NCBI GenBank assembly: GCA_037176885.1
Contig: JAWWNJ010000017.1
Span: 744,001 to 808,000 of the forward strand
DNA: 64,000 nucleotides
Source: Favolaschia claudopus
Taxonomy: Eukaryota > Basidiomycota > Agaricomycetes > Agaricales > Mycenaceae
Direction of reading: 5' to 3'
In this document: in pieces, positions 22,531 through 34,642 of the stretch
Layout of the letters: each line of letters begins with the position of its first letter
How positions within the stretch are numbered: the first letter of the stretch is position 1
Notes under the pieces: model-generated
The model's input: only the letters and a program-made list of their open reading frames with translations
Database searches by the model: none
What the model was told of the DNA's origin: nothing
Made by a program: the position numbers and the translations under genes

Positions 22531-25500
22531 ATGGATTACTACGCGCAGTCCGTTCCTCAGGTCTCGATGGGCTTCATGCAATGGTCGGCAGTCACCGCAA
22601 CGCAACGAGTAGACTCTCTCTTGATTCCAGGAGCAGTCGCGGTCATCTCAGCCGCAGTTTTGCTCGTGAATCTAGGTATTGAACGCTTTGGTGGCCAGTC
22701 TGCAAAGCGTCATCCTGGAATCGGGAAAGGCGCGATCTTGGGATTCAGAATATTGCGGTTGATCTGCTGTCTTGTATTGCTTGGACTTTCATTTTACCCT
22801 GTCACCGACGAAAGTGCGGCTGGAAAGAGCAACAAAACACTATCCCGGAACAATTTCCGTGTTGCTTCCCCTTATGTTCGTTTTCCCCCGGTCTTCGTTC
22901 ACTATTGCTGACTTTGATTTCCAAACACAAGCTATATGCTTCAATCTTGTCTCTGTTCTCGATTAGCCCAGAACGCTCTGGTAAACGATTAGTTCGACAC
23001 GCCAATATTGTGCTTTTTGCGACGTTCTGTGTATACGTGTATCGAGATCTTCTACCTCTCGCGTCGTTCGATGGTGTACCAATGGATGTGGACCAAGGCC
23101 GCTTCTTGTGGATAAAAATCGCAATTCTTGCCGTCGCCGCTGTTATCGTGCCTCTTTTCACTCCGGGACAGTATATCCCTCTTGATCCATTGGTGCTTTC
23201 ATTCGGCCTAAACTCAAATCCCTGCTAATATTGTGACAGAATCCTCAAACAGAGCTCAGTCCAGAGCAAACCGCTTCAATATTTAGTTTCGCCTTCTATT
23301 TCTTCATGGACGAAATTGTATACAAGGCAAATCGGAACGCGCAGCTTGAGGAAGACCAGTTGTATCCTCTTTGCGACACTGACGAATCTCTGGTTCTCAA
23401 GGAGAAATCTTTCAAGGTAAACGTCATCCTCCGTGCGCTGTTGCTCAACACGAACACCAATTTTGCGACCAGTATCTCGACAAATTCTCGGGAAGCAAGA
23501 GTAAGCGCCATATCACTTTTGGTCTGCTGCGGGTTTTCGGACGAGAATACTCCCTCCTTGCCGTTATGCTTGTGATCGAAGTTACCTCCAGGATGGCCAG
23601 GTACGCATTTTCGAGTGTTTGAGAAGTCTTACCACAACAATTTAGCCCGTATGCGATGGGACATTTGCTTGAATATATTGAGACGCGGAACCAGACTGAA
23701 GGAGTTCGCCCATGGGTGTGGATTCTATTGATCTTCATCGCTCCTGTGGCCTGTAAGTTCCTGGTATCTTGCTGACCATGTCGCTGATTCAAATTTAGTG
23801 TCGCTTTTATTCCACCTCCGCATCTACATCAATGTTCGTTCTGCTCGTTCATGACCTTACAGATGCGGGACCGACGTTCATCTTTCCTAGACACGCACCC
23901 TTGTACGTGCAGAATCTATCATCACGCAGCTTGTTTTTGCGCACAGGTAAACATCTCCATTCGACGATATTGCGTCAGCTCATGCCTTCCAGTTTACGCA
24001 TACGGATGAAGCCCGAGACGTCCGAGACGAAGGAAATCGAGCCCAGCACTCCTTCAGACGCCACGAGCACTCAAGAGACTGTTGCCGAGGAAGGTAGCCA
24101 AGAGGGCGAAAGTGCAGCTCAGTCCGAAGACGAGTCCGTCACCGCGCGAGCCAGCTCGGCGAGCGTCAAGTCGACCACGAGCAAGGCCACGCAAGGCAAG
24201 GACAAAGAAGCCGCGAAGGCAGAAGGTAAAAAGAGTCAGGGCAGCCTTGTTGGGAAGATCAACAACCTGGTCACGACTGATCTTCAGATCATCGGTGCGT
24301 CCGTATGTTCGCAAGCAAGTAGACTTGTTTAATCTTTCTGTAGTGGACGGCAGGGAGTTCCTACAGCTCTTCGTCGCTGTTCCATTACAGACGGCGTTGT
24401 CGATTTGGTATCTGTACGTTTGGTTGGGCTGGTCGGTTTGGGTTGGTCTGGCGTCGATTCTCATCTTCATGCCGCTTCCCGGCTATAGTACGTCTCTCGA
24501 ACTTATCATGAACCGTCTCTGACTATTGCTATGTACTTGCAGTGGCGAAACTCTTCCAATCCGTTCAAAAAGAACGCATGAAACGAACCGATGAACGAGT
24601 GCAGAGTGTGACGGAAGCCGTGAACGTCCTGCGCATGGTTCGTGTCCCTTGCGTCGTACCCGTCGTTCGTTGAACGTTTGGCAGGTCAAGCTGTTTGGAT
24701 GGGAAAAGAAGATGGAAGAGAGGATCGGGGAGAAGGTCGGTCCTGCGAGTTGGGCGAATGGATTGTGCTGAAACTATTACAGAGAACTGCTGAGTTGACG
24801 TTGATAAGAAAAGGACGTCTCATTCACATGGTGATGACCATGGTCAAGTAAGTGGGATGCGTTTTCGAGCACTGAGGCTGCGGCATTGATTTTTTGCGCT
24901 AGTTTGAGCATTCCTGTTAGTGCTGCTGTTGCGAGCGAAACCAGTGACCGAATGCTGACTTGGTGCATAGATCATCGCAATGACCTTGACATACGCCGTC
25001 TAGTAGGTGTCATTGTTATTTCCGTTCCACGTCTGCTTATTTGATTTCAGTGTAAGTGCGCCTCAAGTCCGTCAACGATTATGGACCGAATTTGTTGCTA
25101 GACTTTGGTGATGAAGAAGGCTCTGAACGCGTCGACGGTCTTTGCCACAATGACGGTCTTTGATATTTTGCGGTTAGTTTCATCACAGATATATTCGCAG
25201 TGACCAACCGTCGAAATGGCTTCAGAATGAGTCTCAATCAGGCAAGTTGACTCGGTGACATTGTCACTTCTCCGCATTCAAACTGACACGATCTCTAGAT
25301 GACCGGATGGTTAAATAACCTGATGACCACGAAAGTCTCGCTTGATCGTCTGAATGATTTCTTGAAAAATGTACGTTTGTCGCGTTTGCGCCGCTGATCC
25401 TACTCACTGACTGAACATCAACGCAGACGGAACTGTTGGATGCGTACGAAGATAGCGAAGCTGGCCGCTCCCTCGTGGCCACCGAGGCGGCAACGCCATC

Positions 25501-28500
25501 TGACGAACGGATTGGTTTCCGCAATGCTGCATTCACTTGGGCGAAAGAGAGTGATGGGTCGGCGACACGGTCACAACGCCAATATGTGCTTAAGGTTGAC
25601 GGGGAGTTACTTTTCGAGCGCGGTAAAATTAGCCTTATTGTTGGCCCCACTGGATCAGGTGCGTTAATTTTTCTGGCATGAGAGTTTCGTCGATGAACTG
25701 GTATAGGCAAAACTTCACTCTTGATGGCTCTTCTCGGTAACGGACTTTGACCCTTGATGGATTCCGCTCATCGTGATTTCAGGCGAGATGCACTGGGTCC
25801 CGCCTTCTCCATATTCTTGGTACAATCTCCCACGTGGTTCTGGTGTCGCCTATGCCGCGCAGGAGTCATGGGTTCTCAATTCAACAATCCGGGACAACAT
25901 CTTATTCGACTCCCCGTACGATGAAGAGCGCTACAAGAAAGTCCTTGATCAATGCGCGCTGCAACAGGATCTCAAGCTGTTCCAAGCGGGAGATCTCCAA
26001 GAAGTTGGCGAAAGAGGTACAGATATCGACGCGAAATAGTCCCCTTTCTTATTGTGTGCCCAAGGTCTCACTCTCTCTGGGGGACAGAAGGCTCGGCTCA
26101 CACTTGCAAGAGCCGTGGTAAGATGGGTTTTATTGTGCATTGGGGCGAGTTGCTGATCGTCTCTTAGTATTCTAACGCTAGCATCTTGTTGTTGGATGAT
26201 GTTTTGGCGGCTCTAGAGTACGCTTTTTTTGACCTTTTCCTCTGTCCGCTGACATATCCTAGCGTTCATACCGCCACATACATTGTTGATCAGCTTTTTT
26301 CGGGGGACCTCATCGGTGCGTGGCTATGTTCCAATCATCAATTGGTGATCTGATGTGATGCTTCGTCCAGAAAACCGGACTGTCCTCCTCGTCGTAAGTG
26401 CAGGTATTGCGAGGCTCCTCATTTTATTAACGCGGCTTTCAGACACACAATGTTGCGCTTGCGTACCCTATTGCCCATTTCGTCGTCACCGTTGGATCTG
26501 ACGGCAAAATAACGGGTCAAGGTGATGTTTCGGAAATGTCGAAGCATGGGACGTTGGCCCGCCAAATTCGCAAGGATCAGCAAATATTGGAGAAGTCTCA
26601 GCAAGAGATTGATCCCTCAGAGTCGCAGGATGCCAATGAATCTGCAGTCAAACCTGCGGACGGGAAACTCATTCTAGCTGAGGAGGTACAAGTGGGCCGA
26701 ATTAGTACCAGGGCTTGTGCGTCACATTATCTTCAATTGTAATATGAACTCACATCAATCAATTAGTGAAAATGTATCTATCTGAAATGGGCGGCAGTTA
26801 TCCCTTAGTATTCTTTCTCCTATTCTCCTTCGGACTCTTTTTCCAAGAAGCGTCCAATGCATTCAGAACATGGATGCTGGGTTATTGGGCCAAGCAATAC
26901 GAGGATCGTCCCGCAGAGCAGGTGAACATTGTTCTGTGAGTAGAGTCAGTGTCTGCTCTCAGCGTGGAATTGAATCCGTTGCAGCAACGTTACTTATTTA
27001 TGTCGGTCATTTCCTGCACTAGTGAATGACACACTCACATGCTACAGGCATCATCGCCGTTCTTTTCATGATTTCGGTGGCCCTCACTTACGTGTATTAT
27101 CTCGCTGGGCAGCTGAGGGCATCTAAAGCGATACACCAACATCTGCTCAACTCCGTCCTCCGGGCACCATTACGTTGGCTGGATGTTACTCCGCAGTCAC
27201 GTATCCTCGTTCGGGTCACGAACGATGTGCGTGGCGTGGATGATGCCATCCCGAGTGAATTTTCTCCTCTGTGCACGTTGATTGTTTCTCTGGTGGTAAG
27301 GCATCTATGCGAATTGTTGGACGTAGTCTTCAAATAATTTCACAGGTTCGATTTGTGGCGATCGTCTTGTATGCGCCTCTATTCTTCATACCTGGCGTTT
27401 TAGTCGGCGCCTTGGGTACACATTGTGGGCAGATCTACATGCGCGCTCAAATGCCAGTCAAACGACTCATGTCGGTTGCTCGCGCGCCGGTCTTGGCTCA
27501 GTATGCTCTTTGCAAGTCTGAGTTTCGTCTACTGACACGTTCCAGCTTCGGCGCAGCCATTGCGGGATTGGGTAGGTTCTCCGGTCAGGTCATACACAAA
27601 CTGACGCTCAACTAACTGTACATAAGTCTCCATCAGGGCCTTCAACGCCGAGTCCAAGTTTGTTGCCGATTTCCGCCCCCGGATTAATAGGTACACTAGA
27701 GCAGCTCGCAGTTACTACAACCTGAATAGGTGATCACTTCCGGCTTTGAGACTCTTGCGTCTGACTTGGCCAATTACTAGATGGGTGTCTGTTCGCGTGG
27801 ATATTCTTGGAGCCACGTTTACTTTCTTGCTCACACTCTATATTGTCTACATCAAACCCATTGGAGCCGGTGATACGGGCTTTGTGATTAACATGGCCAT
27901 CTCCTTCACTTCGATGCTGCTGTGGACCGTTAGTCAAATTTCTCAGAACGCTGGGCCATGCTTAAGTGCGAAACTCACAGGTCCGATTCTATAATGACTT
28001 TGAAGTAGAAGGTACATGAATGATCATGTAACCGGTGTTCTTCCTGACTGACGTCGATCATATATCTTAGGGAATAGGTGCTTTTCGTTCCTTTGATTCA
28101 TCATCCAGCGCTCACCATTGTACCACCAGTCTCGAGCGAATCCAAGGATATCTTGACATAGAACATGAAAAGGCACCGACGGAGTCAGGAAAACCTCCGG
28201 CTCATTGGCCAGCAAGCGGAGAGTTACGGGTAGAAAATCTTTCCGCAAGTTATTCCGCGGATGGACCCAAAGTACTCCGCGACATTTCGTTTACTATCAA
28301 AGCTGGCGAGCGAGTTGGAATTGGTACGTACATTGACTGATTTAGTGGTGTATCTGACAGTTGTACCACAGTTGGTCGCACTGGTTCAGGAAAGGTGTGT
28401 CATCTTTCAACTTTGCTCGCCAACGGATTAATGAATGAATTATTCGCAGAGTTCTCTGACGCTGTCCTTGCTGCGATGCATACCCACAGAAGGCTCTGTG

Positions 28501-29392
28501 CACTACGATGGCATTGAGACATCCAACCTCAATCTCGATGCGCTGCGCTCGAGTATTACTATCATACCTCAACAGCCAGAACTGCTGAGTGGATCATTGA
28601 GAAACAACCTCGATCCCTTTGGGCAGTATGATGATCTGGAACTCAATTATGCTCTTCGTGCTGCTGGTCTAAATGCCCTTCAGGACGAGATGGAAGAGGG
28701 TCGGATAACGTTAGACACCGCTATATCGTCAGGCGGCGGAAATCTCAGCGTGGGTCAACGGCAGATTTTTGCTTTGGCAAGGTGATGTCCTGTTAGAATC
28801 TCTATTTTGTTCGTTTGGCTCATTTTGTGCAAGAGCAATCATACGTCAAAGTAAAGTCTTGATCTTGGATGAAGGTCAGTGGAATATTCCCCGCCGAATC
28901 TACTTCAAACTCACAATTTCGAAACAGCTACGTCCGCAATAGGTGAGATCCAATAGTCGATTGATCTACTTGCGTTGACCTCTCCACTCTGTCCAGACTA
29001 CAAGACCGGTAACCTCGATTCATGAATGTCATTCTCTCTCTGATCGGGTTTGTTAGATGCGATCATCCAGAATTCTTTGCGACAAGAGATGCGGGGTGAT
29101 GTCTCGGTCCTCACTGTTGCACATCGGCTGCAGAGTATAATGGACTCGGATAAAATCGTACGTGATCCTACCAATGCGTTTGAACGCGAGCTTATGTGTG
29201 GCAGATGGTGCTTGATGCTGGGCGAATCGTGAGTTGGATAGCCAAATTGCATCTTCTGAGTCTTGAACCGTTATTCAGGTCGAGCTGGGCAGCCCCAAAC
29301 AGCTCCTCAGTATCAAGGGCGGGAAGCTCCGTTCTTTGGTGGACGAGTCGGGCGACAAAGACGCCCTCTATGCTATGGCTGGAGCTAGTTGA
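22531..29392 (+). CDS. ABCC-type (MRP/Ybt1-like) ABC transporter, full length
   Basis: A membrane exporter of conjugates or drugs, probably vacuolar or plasma-membrane. It starts MDYYAQSVPQVSMGFMQW with an extra N-terminal membrane domain (TMD0). TMD1 covers roughly 23.8-25.4 kb. NBD1 has Walker A IVGPTGSGKTSL (split by an intron after GSG), the Q-loop region VAYAAQESWVLNSTIRDNIL, the signature LTLSGGQKARLTLARA, and Walker B with D-loop (ILLLDDVLAALD). After a charged linker, TMD2 starts near 26.77 kb (MYLSEMGGSYPLVFFLLFSF). NBD2 has VGRTGSGK, SITIIPQQPELLSGSLRNNL, the signature NLSVGQRQIFALARA and Walker B VLILDEATSAI, then VLTVAHRLQSIMDSD. About 25 short introns are needed; most joins in the two NBDs check exactly. 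NBD1 has LDDVLAALD where NBD2 has the canonical DEAT, the usual asymmetry of the family. The substrate cannot be read from sequence. Confidence 0.9.
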
Positions 29393-29532
29393 CCAACACA
29401 TGCGCCTCTGACTCTGTGTTGGTTCTCTGTTCGCGTATATTTGGTTTCAGCTACCATTACAAATGTACCTTCTGGATTCAGCGGGTTCGCTGACCTTGTA
29501 CACCGCTAGACACGAGGAGATGAGCGATATGG

Positions 29533-30102
29533 CTACTGCACTTTGACGACCTTCAACTCCATCAATTGTCCTGAATACTCGGTGGGACGCGAACCTTGAG
29601 GAGGTACTACAAATTCCCTCCTACGCGTAAACCCTTTCCGCTCGTAATACTTGACAAGACCATCTTTCCCTTCCGGTCCCTTCCAACAATCCAACCTCAA
29701 CCAATCTACTTTCTTCTCCAGCGCAAAGGTTTGCGCAAAATCCAACATAAAATCACCGATGGCCTTGCCGCGGAAGTGGGGGTGAACCAGAAATAGCCTG
29801 AGGTACAGCTCGTCGCCAGGTTTGTCCTCCGACTTGGGAAATGGAACATGTTCGGCACGCAAGGGCGTCAGCTGCATGAACCCTGCTAGTTCGCCATCGA
29901 CCTCAGCAATCCAGTTATGCGCGCCTTTGGAGGCGTCCTCGGGAAGTCTGGCACGCATGTGTTCTCTGACTGCTGAATCCCAGGGTTCCGCGCCCCATTG
30001 ACCTTCAAGGCCTTTGGATGCGAGCCATTTGATGCGAGAGTTGATGGTGGACCAGAAAAAGTCGAAGTCTGCTAGGGTATATGGGCGGAGGATGATTGGC
30101 AT
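29533..30102 (-). CDS. GNAT-family N-acetyltransferase
   Basis: Intronless 189-residue protein starting MPIILRPYTLADFDFFWSTI. The GNAT fold is seen in NWIAEVDGELAGFMQLTPL (beta strands 2-4) followed by LYLRLFLVHPHFRGKAIGDF, the acetyl-CoA pyrophosphate-binding motif A with R-G-K-A-I-G. KKVDWLRLDCWKGPEGKDGL and VKYYERKGFTRRREFVV then form motif B with the usual Y-x2-x-G-F. The length is normal for the family. The acceptor substrate is unknown. It is transcribed divergently from the SNF2 gene, with 371 bp between the starts. Confidence 0.85.
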   Translation of the reverse strand: MPIILRPYTLADFDFFWSTINSRIKWLASKGLEGQWGAEPWDSAVREHMRARLPEDASKGAHNWIAEVDGELAGFMQLTPLRAEHVPFPKSEDKPGDELYLRLFLVHPHFRGKAIGDFMLDFAQTFALEKKVDWLRLDCWKGPEGKDGLVKYYERKGFTRRREFVVPPQGSRPTEYSGQLMELKVVKVQ

Positions 30103-30351
30103 GCGGGCGGAGTGTGGCGAGAGGGGGCGCGTAATGTCTGTCTAGCCTGCCAAATTCGACCTGGAAGCTATATATTGCCTGAGTCATTGAGAGCCCAATT
30201 GATACTGGCGTTGCGGTTCCGGGTCAGAAAACATAGTCGACTTGGCCCCGAAGCCACCGTCTACAATATTAATGCGTCCAGCGCCGCACCCTGCAACTTA
30301 GCACAAAATTTTGGCGATCAGGACACATGGGCGGCCGTGTAAGGAGGTGAG

Positions 30352-30409
30352 GTGACGCGTGACGCCTTCCACGTGCCTCATAATCAACCGCGTCACGTCA
30401 CAGACGCGT
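30352..30409. promoter_or_regulatory. Cluster of ACGCGT, CACGTG and GTCAC motifs in a divergent promoter
   Basis: GTGACGCGTGAC (30352-30363), CACGTG (30370-30375), GTCACGTCAC (30392-30401) and ACGCGT (30404-30409) fall within 58 bp between the GNAT and SNF2 start codons. The first 12-mer recurs exactly at 34422-34433, inside the MITE-like element. Confidence 0.5.
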
Positions 30410-30473
30410 TTGCTTTTGTACCACTTTCAACCCCCAAGTTTTCACTGCTAGCGCACCTTTCAGCGACGACGAG

Positions 30474-33400
30474 ATGGAGAACATGTTAGTAACGATGAAT
30501 ACTACTACGGTAGACTACTTATCTCCCGTCTAGACGCCGTAGAATGGCAGAAGACCCCAATCTTTACCCGGGCATGGCGCCAGTGCGGGATCATTCTCCT
30601 CCCATATCTATCCTCGTATGTAGTCTGGAATATTGTGCTTGTTCTGTTTGATTCTGATATCGCGCTCCAGTCTAGCTCATCTACGTCCAGTAACACTTCT
30701 TCAAAACCAATTGCCCGTGCTGGTGGCAACAGGCGTCCTGTAGTGATCTCTTCTGACGAGGAGGAAGACGAGCTTGAGGACTCTCCTGTGAAGTAAGCGC
30801 GACTTCTGTTTTGAGAACCGTTATCTCACGCACTGTCTTCAATGTAGACCAGTACTCAAGGATAATAACAACAAAATTTACTTCCAGATGCCGCAACCCA
30901 AGTTCATGGTCAAGGATTCTACCACGACTCCAACACTGCCAATCCGCATGCCTGTTCCTGAGCCGTATGTTCATAAACCACACCAGGAAGCTGCCACAGA
31001 GCAGGATGATGGAGACGAAAACATCCTCGTCCCAGACTTCGCGCCCGATCCTTATGGCACCGATTCCATGACTTCTGGGCAGGCGGAATCTGCGCTTCGC
31101 GATTTGATGGCTGCGGATTCTAATGCAGAAGAGAACATTGAGATCGATCCCCAAGACGCCATAGTTCCTGGTTTCCATGAAAATATTCGGCTTATGCCCC
31201 ACCAAATTCTGGGAAGGAACTGGATGCGCGATAGAGAAGACGTGACAAAAAGGCGCGCCGGTGGGATCTTGGCGGACGACATGGGGTGAAGTTGGTTCCT
31301 GCTCCAGTTTGAGCACATGCTGACACGAAATACAGGCTAGGGAAGACCATTCAGACTCTCACTCGCATTGTCGAAGGGAGGCCGCGCAAAAGCGATAAAG
31401 AAGATGGCTGGGACGCCCCCACGCTGTAAGTTTGTCTGAGTCGTCTATCATTCGCTGTGTCTCAATGTCACTCGCAGCGTTGTCTGTCCGCTTGCGCTTG
31501 TCGGCCAGTGGGGAGAAGAGATCTCGAAAATGGCTGTTGGCTTGACGGTCGTCAAGCATCAGGGGCCGGGCCGCACGAAAAGTATGTATAATTCTGATCT
31601 AACTGCATGTAAGCGCTAATCCCCGCTGCAGGTTCCGCCGCTCTCAAAAGGGCACATGTTGTGATCACCACATACGACACCGTTCGCTCCGAGCATGCCT
31701 CACATGCACCCACTGCCAACGATGACCTCAAGGCCAAAGCTAAAAAAGCCAAGGCGGAGGTCGTCGATTCTGACTCGGATGATTCCAAGAGCGAGGCGGA
31801 ACACTTTGGGCGGACGGTTGGCGGCAAAACCAAGGGCAAGACTGCAAGTAAACCGAAGGCCAAGGTTTGCCCGCTCTTTGAAGTCAAATGGTTCCGCATC
31901 GTGCTAGGTAAACATTCAATACAAAGCCACCGAGCGACCTTCATGATTTGGTCAGATGAAGCCCACAATATCAAGAACCGTAACACAAAGAACGCCGTTG
32001 CCTGTTGCGAGTTGCAGGGCAAATTCCGTTGGTGCCTAACCGGCACACCCATGTGCGTTTTTTGTCCTGGAGATGCCGTATATTGTAAATTCATACCACT
32101 TGTAGGCAAAACAGCGTCGACGAACTATTCAGCCTACTCAAATTCCTTCGCATCAAACCCCTCAACGACTGGGAGCGATTCAACCTTCAAATCGCCAAAC
32201 CCGTCAAGAGTGGGAAGGGCGCCGGCCGTGCGATGAAACGTCTTCAGGTTGTCTTAAAACAAGTCATGCTTAGAAGGACAAAGACACAAGAGCTCAACGG
32301 CAAGGCCCTCGTGTCGCTTCCTCCACGTACTGTCAAGATTATCTCTTGCTCGTTCATGCCCTCCGAACAGGCTTTCTACTCCGCCCTCGAGACTAAGATG
32401 GAGAGCGTGATTGAAAAGATCATGCGTCAAAGCGGTGGCGGTGGGAGCGCGTACATTGGCGTCCTTCTGTTGCTCTTGCGGCTTCGGCAAGGTATTGGTT
32501 GTCGTGCCATCATCGAAAATTATAATTGACCGTTCTGCAGCATGCAACCACCCGTGCCTTGTGTCGAAAGATTACAAGAAGGACATCGATGCAGTGGAGC
32601 CGAAGTCCAAAGCAACTTCAGCTAATGCGAGTGAGGCTGGGGACGTGGATGGGGACGATCTTGCGGCGGCGTTCGGTGCGCTACAAGTCGCCACACGAAA
32701 GTGTGGGGTTTGCATGCAGGAGTATGTTTTTTGTTCACTTTCCATGTCGTTTTGACGGCTAACCTGTGTTAGGATGGACTCGCGCAACATGGTTGAGGGC
32801 GAGAGCTACTGTGTTGATTGTGCCCCGTTGGCCTTGCAGTCTAAACTGGAGGACGAAGATCAGAACTCGTCGGCCAAGATCCGCATGTTGTTAAAAATCC
32901 TTGGTGATATCGACGAACGCTCGGATGGTGAAGAGAAAACCATTGTCTTCTCGCAGGTGTGCTCTGCTATTACTTATACTGAACCGACCAATACCCATTA
33001 TGAATCCAAGTTTACGACCATGCTCGACCTCATTGAGCCATTTTTGCGACAGGAAGGCATTCGATATGTTCGATGTATGTTGTCTCATCTTGTGTATTGC
33101 TGAGTTCCTGACCACCGACTCCTTGCCAGACGATGGTTCCATGAAGCCTGTAGACCGTGAGGCTGCTCTGTCGAAAATCAAAACGAGCAAAAATACCAAG
33201 GTCATCTTGATCTCATTCAAGGCAGGGAGCACGGGTTCGTCGTCATTCCATATTTTTTCTTCTTCGCGCCTCATGCTCACCAGGCCTGAATCTGACCGCT
33301 TGCAACAATGTCATACTTGTCGACCTGTGGTGGAACCCTGCCCTCGAAGTAAATCTTTCGTTTTTGATAGCTCCTTAGCTTGTATTCAAAGTGTCGATCA

Positions 33401-33694
33401 TAGGACCAGGCTTTCGATCGTTCGCACCGCGTCGGTCAAACGCGCCCGGTCAACATCTTCAAGTTGAAGATTGACAATACCGTGGAGGACAGAATCTTGG
33501 ATGTATGGGTTCTCATGGGCTGTCCGTGACTATGTTTGCTGACAAGACGATATTTACAGCTGCAGGAGAAGAAGCGCGAGTTGGCGCGTGCTGCGCTGAG
33601 TGGTGACAAGATCAAGAACATGAAATTGGGAATGGAGGATCTGCTGGCGCTTTTCCGGCCTGGAGGGAGGGACGACGACGAGGACGACGATTAA
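30474..33694 (+). CDS. SNF2-family DNA-dependent ATPase with a small Cys4 motif
   Basis: Nuclear ATP-driven translocase that remodels chromatin or acts in repair. A tiny first exon, ATGGAGAACAT, splices to RRRMAEDPNLYPGMAPV. An acidic N-terminus (SSDEEEDELE) precedes helicase motif I (GGILADDMG|LGKTIQTL, split by an intron). Ia follows as VVCPLALVGQWGEEI, then VITTYDTVRSEH, motif II DEAHNIKNRNT and motif III CLTGTPM. LKQVMLRRTKTQELNG and PPRTVKIISCSFMPSEQAFY come next, then CGVCMQE...YCVDC, a four-cysteine insert where Rad5/Uls1-type proteins carry a RING. The C-terminal lobe has KTIVFSQ, VILISFKAGSTG|LNLTACN, VDLWWNPALE and DRSHRVGQTRPVNIF, ending in an Asp/Glu run. All seven motifs are present, so it is probably active. 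It is close to Rad5/Uls1-like fungal proteins but lacks a full C3HC4 RING. Confidence 0.88.
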
Positions 33695-33961
33695 CGATAA
33701 CGATGATAATGACTGCCGCTCTCTATCTCTGTGTTGGATATCTTTTGCATGTTCTCTCTGCTTTTCGACATCTATCTAGACCATACCACCGTATCATAGC
33801 CTATCATAGCAATGTATATTATTGTAGCCTTTCATTGTATCTATTATCTCATGCCTCATACTGCTGTCTGACAAGCAATCCCCGCATTGCCATTATTGCC
33901 TTTTCCGTCTTGCGATTGGGTTGTTTGGCTGTGTTTCTTTAGCTGGCTCTTTTGCCGCGAT
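33695..33961. other. 3' flank of the SNF2 gene
   Basis: AT-richer sequence with no frame of note; the likely 3' UTR and terminator of the SNF2 gene, ending at the left edge of the inverted-repeat element. Confidence 0.35.
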
Positions 33962-34460
33962 TACTGTACTATTTCGGTCAATTCGCCCGGCCTGTGACCT
34001 GTGACACCTCGGAACGAAATTCCAAGGTTCGTCAATGGGCCCGAGGGCCTGTGACACCCCAAAAATATTCGCCAATGCCTCGAAAATGTCTCCTTTCCTA
34101 CTCCACTCTACCCCCCTGCTCTCTAGCATGCAAGCATAATTTAGTAGTAGAGGAAATCTATCCTCAAAATCCAACATGTACACGGCGAAATAGGCCGAGA
34201 CACAGCCGTGGCAGGTGCCAAAGAAGCCGGGGAACGGAGCAAAATGGCATTTCGGGTGATATGCGCGATATCCTGCCGCAAAAGCGCGCCATTCGGCGCG
34301 CGGAGAAAAAAATTGTATTTTTTTCGGCGTTTTTCGAGGATTTCAAGACTTTTTTGTCACATTCGTTCAAGGCCTCGGTGACCTGTGACACGTACGAAAA
34401 AATTCGTCAATTCGAGGGCCTGTGACGCGTGACAGGCGAATTGATTGAAATGGTACAGTA
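33962..34460. mobile_element. MITE-like element with ~26-bp terminal inverted repeats and TA ends
   Basis: The left end (33962-33987) and the reverse complement of the right end (34435-34460) agree at 23 of 26 positions. Both begin TACTGTAC and share ATTTC..TCAATTCGCC. Taking the outer TA as a target duplication gives ends of the form TA-CTGTAC..GTACAG-TA, as expected for Tc1/mariner-type elements. The body is about 500 bp with no coding frame. Just inside each end is a related direct repeat (33998-34057 and 34376-34427) built of GTGACCTGTGACAC and TTCGTCAAT..GAGGGCCTGTGAC. It lies between the SNF2 gene and F-box gene A1, ending 182 bp before the A1 start, and carries GTGACGCGTGAC at 34422-34433. 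Confidence 0.6.
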
Positions 34461-34642
34461 CCACCACCTTCAACCCCATTCCCTCAAGTTTTCATTCGCT
34501 GTATACCGGCGCGCTCGCTTCCCTTTAGACCGGTCACCATCTTTCTAGTCGACAGGCTCGCCTACATACACAGGCTGGATTCGAGCGCAGTGTACTAATA
34601 GTGCCCTGAAGATTTTTCTGCAGCGGAGACAGCCAAATTGTG

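Noticed and set aside
28024..28248. Minus-strand frame inside the ABC transporter
   Set aside because: Shadow of coding and intron sequence of the transporter on the plus strand.
34094..34430. Frames inside the inverted-repeat element
   Set aside because: Short and motif-less; no transposase, consistent with a non-autonomous element.
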